DNA of 56,942 nucleotides from Arthrobacter glacialis (GTDB lineage: Bacteria; Actinomycetota; Actinomycetes; Actinomycetales; Micrococcaceae), in contig NZ_PPXC01000022.1 of NCBI RefSeq assembly GCF_002909445.1, forward strand, positions 1-56,942. The letters run 5' to 3'. Positions 1-7,611 of this stretch are shown here, one piece after another (within the stretch, counting starts at the first letter, position 1; each line of letters opens with the position of its first letter). A program made the position numbers and the translations under genes. The notes under the pieces were generated by a model, which did no database searches, was not told the origin of the DNA, and saw nothing but the letters and a program-made list of their open reading frames with translations.

Positions 1-97
1 CCTACGTCGCCATCAACGACCCCAAACAACGAACTCAACAAAACGTCAATCTCTCTCAAACAGGTTGACAGATACCGTTACTGCGCGAGCGTTCGTG

Positions 98-125
98 AAA
101 AACGCCCCTTTAGTGAGCGGGCGTT
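98..125 (-). terminator. Intrinsic terminator after RibD-like gene
   Basis: A 7-bp stem (AACGCCC at 101-107 pairing with GGGCGTT at 119-125) with an 11-base loop is followed, reading the minus strand, by a run of T residues (complement of the A run at 98-102). It lies 15 bases past the stop codon at 140 and probably ends the five-gene minus-strand operon. Bases 1-97 hold nothing I can identify. Confidence 0.6.
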
Positions 126-139
126 GGGGAGGTGGGGCG

Positions 140-844
140 TCAGGGGGATGTTGCTTCGTCGATGAACCGCGGGGACAGCGCGTAGCGCAACAGCACGGCG
201 TCGCCTAAGGGCAGTGCCGTCACCAGCCGGGCTGGCCTGAGCGAGTTCCAGGGAAAATGCCCGTCGCCGGTCAGCCTGGGCGCCCGGGAGTCACCCACGA
301 AAAACGGCGCCACCACCAGCTGAAGCTCGTCGGCCAGCCCTTCTTCCAAGAATTGCGTGTGCACGCTTTCCCCGCCCTCCACCATGAGCCGGCCCACGCC
401 TCTGGCATGCAGGTCCACGCTCAGCTGCGCCATCCGCACCTGCGGACCGCCGTCGACGATGGTGGCCAGCATGCCCAGACGGTTCCGCGCGTCGTCCACG
501 TTCTCAGAGGTGCAGTAAACCAGCTTGCGGGCATCCCCCGTGGTGAAGAAGCTCGCGGACGGGTCCAGCCGGGCTGCGTTACTCACCGTGACCTTCATGG
601 GCGACGGCGCCAGCCCCCGTTCCGCCCGTATCTCTCGCCTGCTGGGGCTGCGGACCAGCAAGCGCGGATCGTCTGCCCTGATGGTGCCGGCACCCACCAT
701 GATGGCGTCGCAGGAGGCACGCACGGCATCCACCCGGTCAAAATCTGCGTCGTTGGAGAGCAGCAACCGCTCCGCGGAGGCGTCGTTGATGTAACCATCA
801 ATGGACATGCAACAACTGAGCAGCGTGTACGGGCGCTCACGCAT
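140..844 (-). CDS. RibD C-terminal-type (DHFR-like) pterin/pyrimidine reductase
   Basis: A 234-residue protein of the RibD C-terminal / dihydrofolate-reductase-like family. It has the family's N-terminal segment ending in VGAGTIRADDPRLLVR (about residues 50-65) and the MVEGGESVHTQFLEEGLAD segment (about 153-171). The deaminase half of true RibD is absent, so it is a stand-alone NADPH-dependent reductase and not the riboflavin bifunctional enzyme. Its start overlaps the end of the upstream flippase-like gene by 8 bases, so it is translationally coupled as the last gene of the operon. With a pterin synthase-like gene in the same operon, a pterin or deazapterin-like ring is a plausible substrate; that is inference. 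It could also act on a riboflavin-type pyrimidine. Confidence 0.8.
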   Translation of the reverse strand: MRERPYTLLSCCMSIDGYINDASAERLLLSNDADFDRVDAVRASCDAIMVGAGTIRADDPRLLVRSPSRREIRAERGLAPSPMKVTVSNAARLDPSASFFTTGDARKLVYCTSENVDDARNRLGMLATIVDGGPQVRMAQLSVDLHARGVGRLMVEGGESVHTQFLEEGLADELQLVVAPFFVGDSRAPRLTGDGHFPWNSLRPARLVTALPLGDAVLLRYALSPRFIDEATSP

Positions 845-1778
845 GGGGCTCCCCCTGCTTGTCGGGGCTGCGCACCCATCCCACAGCCAAAACGACCGCC
901 CCCGGCACTACGGAGGCAAACGTCAAAACGCCATAGACGACGGCGGCACTGACGCCCTGCGCTGCTCCCAGGCCGGCTGCACCAAACGCCCAGGCGGCCG
1001 CACCTTCGCGGGGACCCCATCCGGCAATGTTGGCCGGCACCGACATGGCCAGCAGCACCAACACGGCCAGCGGCAGGAGTTGGCCCAGCGGAGCCGTGAT
1101 GCCTGCGGTGCGGGCTGCGATCAGAAAGATGGCCGTGTAGCCTCCCACGGCTGCCACGGATGCCACCACCACCCCGGGCGCAGTGCTCCAATTAAGCACA
1201 CCGCTGCGGATATCGGCGGCCGAAGCTCGCAGGGCCCGGGCCCACCACCGGGTTCCCGCCACGGAGCGCCAGTGCAGCGCGAACAGGGTTGCGGACACCA
1301 CCGCCAGAAGCACCACGGCCAGGAATGCGCTGAGTTGGTGGACGGCTGATGGGAGCAGTGCAAGAAGCCCCACGGCCAGAATCAGCTGCACTGTTTGCCC
1401 TGCGGCACGCTCCCACACAACTGCCCGAAGCCCGCGGCCCGCCTGCCCCGACTCCTGGCCGTGCTTCACGCCGCGATGCACATCCCCGAGTACGCCGCCG
1501 GGAAGAACGGAATTCAGAAACTGCGATCGGTAGTAGGCGGCAATGGCGCCGCCTAGCGGAATCTCAAACCCCAGTCCCCGTGCAACCAGGCGCCAGCGCC
1601 AGGCACAGCACACGGTGGTGGCAAGGGTGATGGCTGCCGCCGCAACCAGGGCCTGCACATTGACTGCCTTGAAGCCGTCAAGGAATGGCCCGGCCCCCAT
1701 TTTCCAGACCAGCGCCGCGAGCACGGCTGCCCCCGCCAGCGGCTCCAACCACCTCCATACTCCCGCCCGTCCCACCAT
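837..1778 (-). CDS. Flippase-like integral membrane protein (LPG synthase TM / UPF0104 family)
   Basis: A 313-residue, strongly hydrophobic protein with about seven to eight membrane segments, of the lysylphosphatidylglycerol synthase transmembrane family (YbhN/AglD-like). It has the typical SQFLNSVLPGGVLGDVHRG stretch near residue 90 and an AGWGPREG motif near residue 240. Such proteins often accompany glycosyltransferases and are thought to move lipid-linked products across the membrane. The frame is open much further upstream, but that extension lies inside the glycosyltransferase and is not protein-like. The ATG at 1778 follows the upstream stop by one base, so it is the best start. It probably handles the membrane product made by the surrounding genes. 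Confidence 0.75.
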   Translation of the reverse strand: MVGRAGVWRWLEPLAGAAVLAALVWKMGAGPFLDGFKAVNVQALVAAAAITLATTVCCAWRWRLVARGLGFEIPLGGAIAAYYRSQFLNSVLPGGVLGDVHRGVKHGQESGQAGRGLRAVVWERAAGQTVQLILAVGLLALLPSAVHQLSAFLAVVLLAVVSATLFALHWRSVAGTRWWARALRASAADIRSGVLNWSTAPGVVVASVAAVGGYTAIFLIAARTAGITAPLGQLLPLAVLVLLAMSVPANIAGWGPREGAAAWAFGAAGLGAAQGVSAAVVYGVLTFASVVPGAVVLAVGWVRSPDKQGEPHA

Positions 1779-1779
1779 C

Positions 1780-2874
1780 TCAGAACCTGTTCCTGGCTGG
1801 GGCCCTCGTGGCAAGGCGTCCCAGCGCCTCAGAAAACGTGGCAGCTGCAGATCCCCACTCGCCGACGGTTTGCCGGCTTTCGCGGGCGGCCGAGCGCAGC
1901 CTCGCCCGAAGCGCAGCGTCGCCCAGCCAGGCCCGCAGGGCAGCGGCAAGGGCAACGGGGTCATTGCTCGGCACCAGCAGCCCTGGTGCGCGGGAGCCCG
2001 TACCCAGCGCCTCCGGCACGCCCCCAACGCTCGTGGCGATCACGGGTATCCCCCGTGCCAGCGCCTCGGCCACCACCATGCCGTACGTTTCGCCCCGGGA
2101 TGCCAGCACCAGCACATCCGCGGACGCGTGCTCGGCGGCCAGCTCTGTTGATGCCAGCGCGCCCAGGAATTGGACCCGGCTGGCAATGCCTCCGGCCACC
2201 GCCTGCCGGCGCAGATTTTCGGTGAAGTTCTTCTCAAGGTCCAGGGCTCCTGCGCAGCGGCACGTCCAGTCAAGGGCGGAGATGCTCACCAGGGCGTGGA
2301 GCAGGACGTCGTAGCCTTTGGCCTCGGTGACGGCAGCAACACACAGCAATGCGCCGCCGCTGGCCGTCCCATCCGCCACCGCGGCGACGTCCGCACCGGG
2401 TTCAACCACGGAAACGTGCTCCGGGGGAAGCCCATACCTCGCCACCACCTGGTTCTTGGTCCAGTGGCTGGTGGTTATGACCCCAAGGGCGCTGGACAGC
2501 ACCGAACCCTCCACAGCACTGCCGAGGCCATGGCTGTCTCCTTCCGTCAGTAACATATGGACAAGAACCACCAGGCGCAGCCTGGTTGCTTGTTCCGCCA
2601 GCGCAGGTGAGCAGAGGGCGATCAGCCCATCAATCAAGACCAGGGAACCGTCGGCAAGACCATCCAGCAGGCCTGTTAGCGCGGCGTAATCAGCGGGTGC
2701 CGGGTGGGGCCAGCCTCCGGGCATCGGATGCTCCACCACCTGCCATCCCAGGACCCCCAGCCCGCGACTCATCCGCCGGTCGTAGACGTTGCCGCCGCTG
2801 GGCCGGCTCGGGCTGTCAATGCCTGCCGGGACCACAAAGTGCACTCTGGGGCGGGCCTGACGTGCTGGTGTCAC
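1780..2874 (-). CDS. GT4-family glycosyltransferase
   Basis: A 364-residue GT-B fold glycosyltransferase. The C-terminal half has the GT4 donor-site pattern: [18 protein letters not shown], with two Glu residues eight apart, then [14 protein letters not shown] and a GLLVPSNDP segment. The N-terminal half holds an acceptor-side Rossmann domain starting [12 protein letters not shown] place the start at GTG 2874, which overlaps the upstream stop codon in a GTGA arrangement; a longer open frame upstream lies over the pterin synthase-like gene and is low-complexity shadow. Donor and acceptor are unknown. Operon neighbours suggest a pterin-derived or phospholipid acceptor, but this is inference. 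Confidence 0.82.
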   Translation of the reverse strand: MTPARQARPRVHFVVPAGIDSPSRPSGGNVYDRRMSRGLGVLGWQVVEHPMPGGWPHPAPADYAALTGLLDGLADGSLVLIDGLIALCSPALAEQATRLRLVVLVHMLLTEGDSHGLGSAVEGSVLSSALGVITTSHWTKNQVVARYGLPPEHVSVVEPGADVAAVADGTASGGALLCVAAVTEAKGYDVLLHALVSISALDWTCRCAGALDLEKNFTENLRRQAVAGGIASRVQFLGALASTELAAEHASADVLVLASRGETYGMVVAEALARGIPVIATSVGGVPEALGTGSRAPGLLVPSNDPVALAAALRAWLGDAALRARLRSAARESRQTVGEWGSAAATFSEALGRLATRAPARNRF

Positions 2875-3278
2875 AGCGGACGCTCGTAGCTGGCCCAGGC
2901 AACGTGCGACTCGTGCAGGGTGACGGCGATGCTGGCCAGCTGCAGTGCCGCCGGGCCAAAAGCGCCAGCGCGCACGCGATCCGCCAGTCTGTCGGCAATG
3001 GCCTTCGCCAGCACCTCGGTGGTCGTGTTGATTCCGGCAAACTCGGGATCGTCGTCCAAGTTGCTGTAGCCCAGCGCGGCTGCGATGGTGCGTAGTTCCG
3101 CCGCCGCCACCCCAATATCCAGCACCGTGTTGTTTTCGTCCAAGGCATCGCGCTTGAACGTGGCATCGATGATGTACGTGGCCCCGTGTAGGCGCTGGGC
3201 AGGGCCAAACGCTGCACCGCTGAAGCTGTGGGCAACCATCATGTGGTCGCGGACGTTCACACTGAACATGCGTCTCAC
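2871..3278 (-). CDS. 6-pyruvoyl-tetrahydropterin synthase / QueD-like protein, atypical active site
   Basis: A 135-residue protein of the PTPS/QueD (6-carboxytetrahydropterin synthase) T-fold family. H17 in VAHSF and H31 in RLHGATY match the first two zinc ligands, and the C-terminal [10 protein letters not shown] (H122, E123) matches the pterin-anchoring Glu region. However, the canonical HGH is HGA (A33 in place of the third zinc His), and no Cys stands ahead of it where the catalytic Cys is normally found. The fold assignment is good, but the reaction may differ from QueD or PTPS. The gene abuts the MDR gene upstream with no gap and overlaps the glycosyltransferase by 4 bases. Confidence 0.78.
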   Translation of the reverse strand: MRRMFSVNVRDHMMVAHSFSGAAFGPAQRLHGATYIIDATFKRDALDENNTVLDIGVAAAELRTIAAALGYSNLDDDPEFAGINTTTEVLAKAIADRLADRVRAGAFGPAALQLASIAVTLHESHVAWASYERPL

Positions 3279-4304
3279 CTACTCCTGTGCCGAAAGCGGT
3301 TGGTGGCCCACACCGTTGTAGCTGATGGTGTGGCACAGCGCCGGCAGCCGCCCGTCAGCCAGCGCCGCCATGACCTCCGGGAGCTGTGCAAAGGGCGATG
3401 TGCCCGTCAAGACTGCGTCGAAGGCCGGGTCTTTGAGCAACTCCAGGGCAAGGTCCAGCCGCTGCCCGGCGGTGCGGTTGCGCCGGCGGGACGGGGCCAC
3501 GGCCCCCACCTGGCTGGAGCGGATGGCCAGCCGCAGGGAGTGGAAGTTGGCCCCGAGCGCCAGCGTCACGCCGTCGTCGCCGTACCAGCTCAGGTCCACC
3601 ACCTCGCCCTCCGGGGCAAGCAGCTCAAGGGAGAGCTGGAGGCCAGCTGAGGTCCCGCTCGTGTGAAAGACAAGGTCACAACCGGCTGTGGTGTTCACGG
3701 CATCCGATGCTAGGGAGAATCCTGCCCCCATCGCTTGTGCCACGGTTTGTTTTGCCGGATCGGTGTCAACAATAGTCACCTGAATTCCCGGAATGCGGCT
3801 CAACAAGCGGGCAACACAGCAACCCACCATGCCCGCCCCCACCACGGCAATCCTGTCCCCCACCAGCGGTGCCGCGTCCCACAGCGCATTGATAGCCGTC
3901 TCCACGGTGCCGGCGAGCACAGCCCGCCTGGCAGGCACGCCGTCGGGCACCACGTGGACTGCAGGAACCGGCACAACATAGGCACTCTGATGCGGAAACA
4001 ACGCGAAGACCGTGCGTCCCAACAGGGCGTCGGGGCCGGCTTCCACCACCCCCACATTGAGGTAGCCGTATTTAACCGGCCAGGGAAAATCACCCGCTTG
4101 GAAGGGCGCACGCATCAAGGTGTGCTGGCTGGCAGGAACTCCCCCGCGGTAGACCAGGGACTCACTGGCCCTGCTCACGCCCGTGAACAGGGTCCGCACC
4201 AGGACCTCCCCCGGCCCCGGCGCGGGCAGCTTTTCCGCGCGAATTTCACTACGCCCGGGCCCACAAAGCCAGAAGGCGAATGCGTCATGGTCCACAGAAC
4301 TCAC
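3279..4304 (-). CDS. Zinc-less MDR-family oxidoreductase
   Basis: A 341-residue medium-chain dehydrogenase/reductase. The Rossmann motif VVGAGMVGCCVARLL (about residues 152-166) binds a dinucleotide. The N-terminal segment reads FTGVSRASESLVYRGGVP, where classical zinc alcohol dehydrogenases have the catalytic Cys, so the zinc site is missing. The overall pattern, with PVKYGYLNVGVV, resembles BchC-like MDR proteins. It is the first gene of the five-gene minus-strand operon and is divergent from the fusion gene at 4385. It would supply a redox step in the putative pterin/lipid pathway; the substrate is unknown. Confidence 0.75.
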   Translation of the reverse strand: MSSVDHDAFAFWLCGPGRSEIRAEKLPAPGPGEVLVRTLFTGVSRASESLVYRGGVPASQHTLMRAPFQAGDFPWPVKYGYLNVGVVEAGPDALLGRTVFALFPHQSAYVVPVPAVHVVPDGVPARRAVLAGTVETAINALWDAAPLVGDRIAVVGAGMVGCCVARLLSRIPGIQVTIVDTDPAKQTVAQAMGAGFSLASDAVNTTAGCDLVFHTSGTSAGLQLSLELLAPEGEVVDLSWYGDDGVTLALGANFHSLRLAIRSSQVGAVAPSRRRNRTAGQRLDLALELLKDPAFDAVLTGTSPFAQLPEVMAALADGRLPALCHTISYNGVGHQPLSAQE

Positions 4305-4384
4305 ATCCCCGGCTCAGATCCACGGGCTATACCCGTCAATTGCACCTATCCTAATACTGTTGCGGATCTCACATTGGAGGCGCC

Positions 4385-6793
4385 GTGCGATGGCATCTCT
4401 TGGGCCCCATGGCCGGGCTGGTTTCCCAGCTGGCGCTGCTCGCCGTGCTGGCCAGCTCCGGCGGCCTGGGTGGCCTCGGCTGGGGCATCGGGGTGGTGTA
4501 CGCCGTCACCGTGTGCGCGTTGCTGGCCAACGGCATCACCCGCCGTGGCAGTGGCGGCTTTGGCCCGGCCGACTGGATCACGCAACTCCGGGCCCTGCTA
4601 ACTGGCGGAGCAGCCGCGCTCGTGGCTGATTCCTTCAGCGGGGACGTCCCAGTGGCCCTGCTGATTGTGTTTGCCGCCCTGACCATCCTCCTGGATGCCA
4701 CCGATGGCTGGGTCGCCAGGCGAACAGGCACGACGTCGGCCCTTGGCGCACGTTTTGACATGGAAGTTGACGCTTTTCTCATCTTTGCGCTGAGCGTCTA
4801 TGTGGCACCTTTGGTGGGTGTCTGGGTGCTCCTCATTGGCCTTGCACGGTATGCGTTTGTCGCCACTGGCTGTTTCCTGCCGTGGCTGCGGGCCAGCGCC
4901 CAGGCCCGGTACTGGTCCAAGGTGGTTGCCGTGGTCCAGGGGGTGGTCCTCACGGTGGCTGCTGCCGATGTTCTCCCCCACCCCTTGGCAGCGGCGGCCC
5001 TGCTCACCGCCCTGGTGTTGTTGGCTGAGTCCTTTGGCCGTGAAAGCTGGTGGTTGTGGCGCCACCGGAAAGAGCACGGGGGCAAGGTGGTGGTTCCGTC
5101 CGGAGTCCGGACTGCAGCTGCCATCGTGGTGATCTGGTGCGTGCTGGTTCTGCCAGCGGATCCCACTCAAATGACGCCCGTGGCTTTTGTCAGCATCCCT
5201 GCCGCCGGGCTACTGATAGTTCTTACCGCCCTGCTGTTGCCGCGCCGGTGGGGGCAGGCAGTTGCCGTTGGCTGCGGAATTTTTCTGGGGTGTTTACTCA
5301 TCCTCAAAGCCCTGAACATGGCTTTTGTGGCCGTTTTTGGGCGGGCGTTTGATCCGGTCAATGACTGGTTTTATCTGGGACCGGGTGCCGACGTGCTGGG
5401 CGATTCGATTGGTCAGGCTGGCGCGCTGGCAGTTGCTGTGGCGGCAATTGCGCTTGCCGTTGCCGCACTGGTCCTGCTGCCGCTTGCGGCCCTGCGCCTG
5501 AGCCGTGCCGCGTCACACAACCGCCGCCTCTCTGCCCGCGCCGCTGCAGCCATCGGTTTTGTCTGGGTCCTGCTTGCTGTGACAGGCCTGCAATGGAGCC
5601 CGGATGTTCCGCTGGCCTCCACCAGCCCTGTGCCGCTGGTGTCCGGACAACTCCGCCAGTTGCAGCTCGACCTCGCCGACAGGAAGGACTTTGCCGCCCA
5701 AATTATCCTGGACCCGCTCGATGACGGCCCCCGTGACGGCTTGTTGGAAGGCCTGCGGGGAAAAGACGTCATGTTGGTGTTCGTAGAGAGCTACGGCCGC
5801 TCCGCCCTTTCCGACCCGGCCATCTCCCCCGGCGTGAAGGCCGCGCTGAAGGCCGGCACCAAAGAGCTGGAAGCGGCGGGCTTTTCCTCCCTCAGCGCTT
5901 TCCTTACGTCCCCCACGTTTGGCGGCGCCAGTTGGCTGGCCCATTCCACCCTGCAGTCAGGGCTTTGGGTGGACAGCCAGCAGCGCTACAACCAACTACT
6001 GACCACGGACAGAATGACCTTGAGCGGGGCGTTCTCCCAGGCCGGGTGGCGGACGGTTTTTGATGTACCGGCCAATACTCTCGATTGGCCGCAGGGCCAA
6101 GCCTTCTATCACTTCGATGCCCTCTATGACTCCAGAAATGTGGGATACCGGGGGCCGAAGTTCAGCTACGCCACCATGCCGGATCAATATGTCCTTTCGG
6201 CGTTCGCACGGTTGGAGTTGGCGAAGCAACCCCGCACACCTGTTATGGCTGAACTGGATTTGGTCTCCAGTCATACTCCGTGGACTCCGCTGCCGAGTCT
6301 GGTGCCGTGGGGCCAGGTGGGGGACGGCTCAATCTTCAACCCTATGGCTGCCCTGGGCCCAAGCCCCGAATCGGTGGTCAGCAACCCAGAGCTGGTGAAG
6401 ACACTGTATGGGAAGTCGATCGAATACTCCCTGGCTGCGCTGTTTTCCTTTGTCAGAAACCACCCTGATCCGAACCTGGTGCTAATAGTGCTGGGCGACC
6501 ACCAGCCCGCAGCGGCAGTGTCAGGCCAGGGCGCCAGCCACGACGTGCCCATCTCCATCATTGCCCACGACAAATCGGTCCTGGGCCGGATCTCCTCATG
6601 GGGCTGGGATGAGGGCGCCTTGCCGGATCCGTCGGCCCCGGTCATGCCCATGAGTGAGTTTCGGGACAGCTTTTTGACGGCCTACAGCCAGGGCGCCTCC
6701 GCCCCGGTCACTGGCTCGACGCCGACGCTTTCGCCTGCCGCGGTGCCAGGGGACGACGTCGTTCCATCGCCAGGCCTGCCAAGCCCAGAATGA
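4385..6793 (+). CDS. CDP-alcohol phosphatidyltransferase fused to sulfatase/LtaS-like domain
   Basis: An 802-residue membrane protein. Residues ~1-220 form a CDP-alcohol phosphatidyltransferase with the signature DGWVAR-x8-GARFDMEVD at about residues 103-125, which fits the family pattern DGxxARx8GxxxDxxxD. Several further membrane helices follow (about 230-400). The C-terminal part (about 460-760) is an alkaline-phosphatase-superfamily domain, with MLVFVESYGRS for a metal-binding Glu, an SPTFGGASW segment where the Thr/Ser nucleophile would sit, SSHTPW, and VLGDHQP for metal ligands. A GTG start at 4385 has GGAGG just upstream. The protein could make a phospholipid and then transfer or remove a head-group phosphate outside the cell. 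The gene is divergent from the pterin-like operon and its 3' end overlaps the convergent gene by 86 bases. Confidence 0.8.
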   Translation: MRWHLLGPMAGLVSQLALLAVLASSGGLGGLGWGIGVVYAVTVCALLANGITRRGSGGFGPADWITQLRALLTGGAAALVADSFSGDVPVALLIVFAALTILLDATDGWVARRTGTTSALGARFDMEVDAFLIFALSVYVAPLVGVWVLLIGLARYAFVATGCFLPWLRASAQARYWSKVVAVVQGVVLTVAAADVLPHPLAAAALLTALVLLAESFGRESWWLWRHRKEHGGKVVVPSGVRTAAAIVVIWCVLVLPADPTQMTPVAFVSIPAAGLLIVLTALLLPRRWGQAVAVGCGIFLGCLLILKALNMAFVAVFGRAFDPVNDWFYLGPGADVLGDSIGQAGALAVAVAAIALAVAALVLLPLAALRLSRAASHNRRLSARAAAAIGFVWVLLAVTGLQWSPDVPLASTSPVPLVSGQLRQLQLDLADRKDFAAQIILDPLDDGPRDGLLEGLRGKDVMLVFVESYGRSALSDPAISPGVKAALKAGTKELEAAGFSSLSAFLTSPTFGGASWLAHSTLQSGLWVDSQQRYNQLLTTDRMTLSGAFSQAGWRTVFDVPANTLDWPQGQAFYHFDALYDSRNVGYRGPKFSYATMPDQYVLSAFARLELAKQPRTPVMAELDLVSSHTPWTPLPSLVPWGQVGDGSIFNPMAALGPSPESVVSNPELVKTLYGKSIEYSLAALFSFVRNHPDPNLVLIVLGDHQPAAAVSGQGASHDVPISIIAHDKSVLGRISSWGWDEGALPDPSAPVMPMSEFRDSFLTAYSQGASAPVTGSTPTLSPAAVPGDDVVPSPGLPSPE

Positions 6794-7106
6794 TGGCGGC
6801 AATTTCCACAGCTGCCGCGGTGAAGATGATCCAGCCGGTCCAGTGCTCGTGCACCCCAAAGAGTCCCGCCGGGGTGGTGGAAATCAGGAACGCGCCCAGC
6901 GTGGATGCCCCAAAGAGGACGGTCAGGACCAGCGGCGCCCAATGGCGCCAGAACAACAGCAGGAAGGTGATCACCACCCCGCCAGCGAAATTGACCAGCA
7001 TGGCCGGTCCCACAATGGGCTCATCCTGGAACACAACAATCCATTGTTCAAGGTGAATGAGCGCTGAGACGAACACCGCCACAGCAGCCAGGATGCGAAT
7101 CCACAT
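6708..7106 (-). CDS. Small four-helix membrane protein, unknown function
   Basis: A 132-residue protein with four predicted membrane helices (about residues 5-22, 34-52, 60-78 and 90-110) and a short basic tail. I do not recognise a characterised family. The pattern WIRILAAVAVFVSALIHLEQW is typical of small actinobacterial membrane proteins. Its last 29 codons overlap the end of the convergent phosphatidyltransferase-sulfatase gene. The reading frame is clean and strongly hydrophobic in protein-like fashion, so I consider it a real gene, although the overlap is unusually long. Confidence 0.62.
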   Translation of the reverse strand: MWIRILAAVAVFVSALIHLEQWIVVFQDEPIVGPAMLVNFAGGVVITFLLLFWRHWAPLVLTVLFGASTLGAFLISTTPAGLFGVHEHWTGWIIFTAAAVEIAAIILGLAGLAMERRRPLAPRQAKASASSQ

Positions 7107-7238
7107 GGCCCTTCTCCCTAATCTTTTCGGGAAGAGTTCTTTCTGAACAGGTGGGGCTGAACCGCGCCTGACTCAATTTTAGCCGCGGCGGGGCCATCCG
7201 GCGGGGCTGGGGCCATCAAGATTTTTCACTGCTTAAAG

Positions 7239-7274
7239 GAAAATCCCCGCACTCGCGTGAGTACGGGGATTTTC
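7239..7274 (-). terminator. Intrinsic terminator after first tRNA-Asn
   Basis: Perfect 11-bp inverted repeat (7239-7249 with 7264-7274) with A-rich and T-rich outer ends, lying 8 bases downstream of the tRNA-Asn gene at 7282-7354 on the minus strand. A/T runs on both sides mean it could also stop transcription from the other direction. Confidence 0.75.
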
Positions 7275-7281
7275 TTGCAAG

Positions 7282-7354
7282 CTCCTCTGACTGGACTTGA
7301 ACCAGTAACCCTTCGATTAACAGTCGAATGCTCTGCCAATTGAGCTACAGAGGA
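7282..7354 (-). tRNA. tRNA-Asn (GTT)
   Basis: A 73-base cloverleaf on the minus strand. The acceptor arms TCCTCTG and CAGAGGA pair, the D-arm begins TAGCTCAATTGG, the anticodon loop is CTGTTAA giving anticodon GTT, and the T-arm carries GGTTCAAGTCC. The discriminator base is G and no CCA is encoded. A hairpin terminator lies just downstream. It is identical to the copy at 7477-7549. Confidence 0.95.
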
Positions 7355-7427
7355 ATGAAGCAGATTAAATCTTAGCAGAAACAATCAGTAAAAATCAAAA
7401 CCGATTATTTGTGCCTGCGCAACCATA

Positions 7428-7468
7428 TTTTTTGTCTCCGGCCTCACAACAAGACCGGAGACAAAAAA
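7428..7468 (-). terminator. Bidirectional terminator between the tRNA-Asn copies
   Basis: A perfect 14-bp inverted repeat (7428-7441 with 7455-7468) whose outer six bases are T on one side and A on the other, around an 8-bp GC-rich core and 13-base loop. It sits 8 bases past the 3' end of the second tRNA-Asn gene, so it should end that transcript. Confidence 0.8.
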
Positions 7469-7476
7469 TGTTTTGG

Positions 7477-7549
7477 CTCCTCTGACTGGACTTGAACCAG
7501 TAACCCTTCGATTAACAGTCGAATGCTCTGCCAATTGAGCTACAGAGGA
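7477..7549 (-). tRNA. tRNA-Asn (GTT), second copy
   Basis: Identical over all 73 bases to the tRNA-Asn gene at 7282-7354, with the same anticodon GTT and discriminator G. The two copies have unrelated flanking sequence and separate hairpin terminators, so they are probably transcribed separately. Confidence 0.95.
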
Positions 7550-7611
7550 TCGCGCAGGAACAACAGTAACAAACCACGGGCAGGATGTGAAATCGAGTGT
7601 TTCTTGGGGAC

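Noticed and set aside
2875-3336. N-terminal extension of the glycosyltransferase
   Set aside because: It covers the pterin synthase-like gene in another frame and is His/Arg/Gly-rich with no GT features; GTG 2874 overlaps the upstream stop as in a coupled operon.
7282-7549. Genomic-island boundary at the tRNA-Asn pair
   Set aside because: No integrase, direct att repeat beyond the tRNA genes, or phage gene is seen, and neighbours are housekeeping genes.
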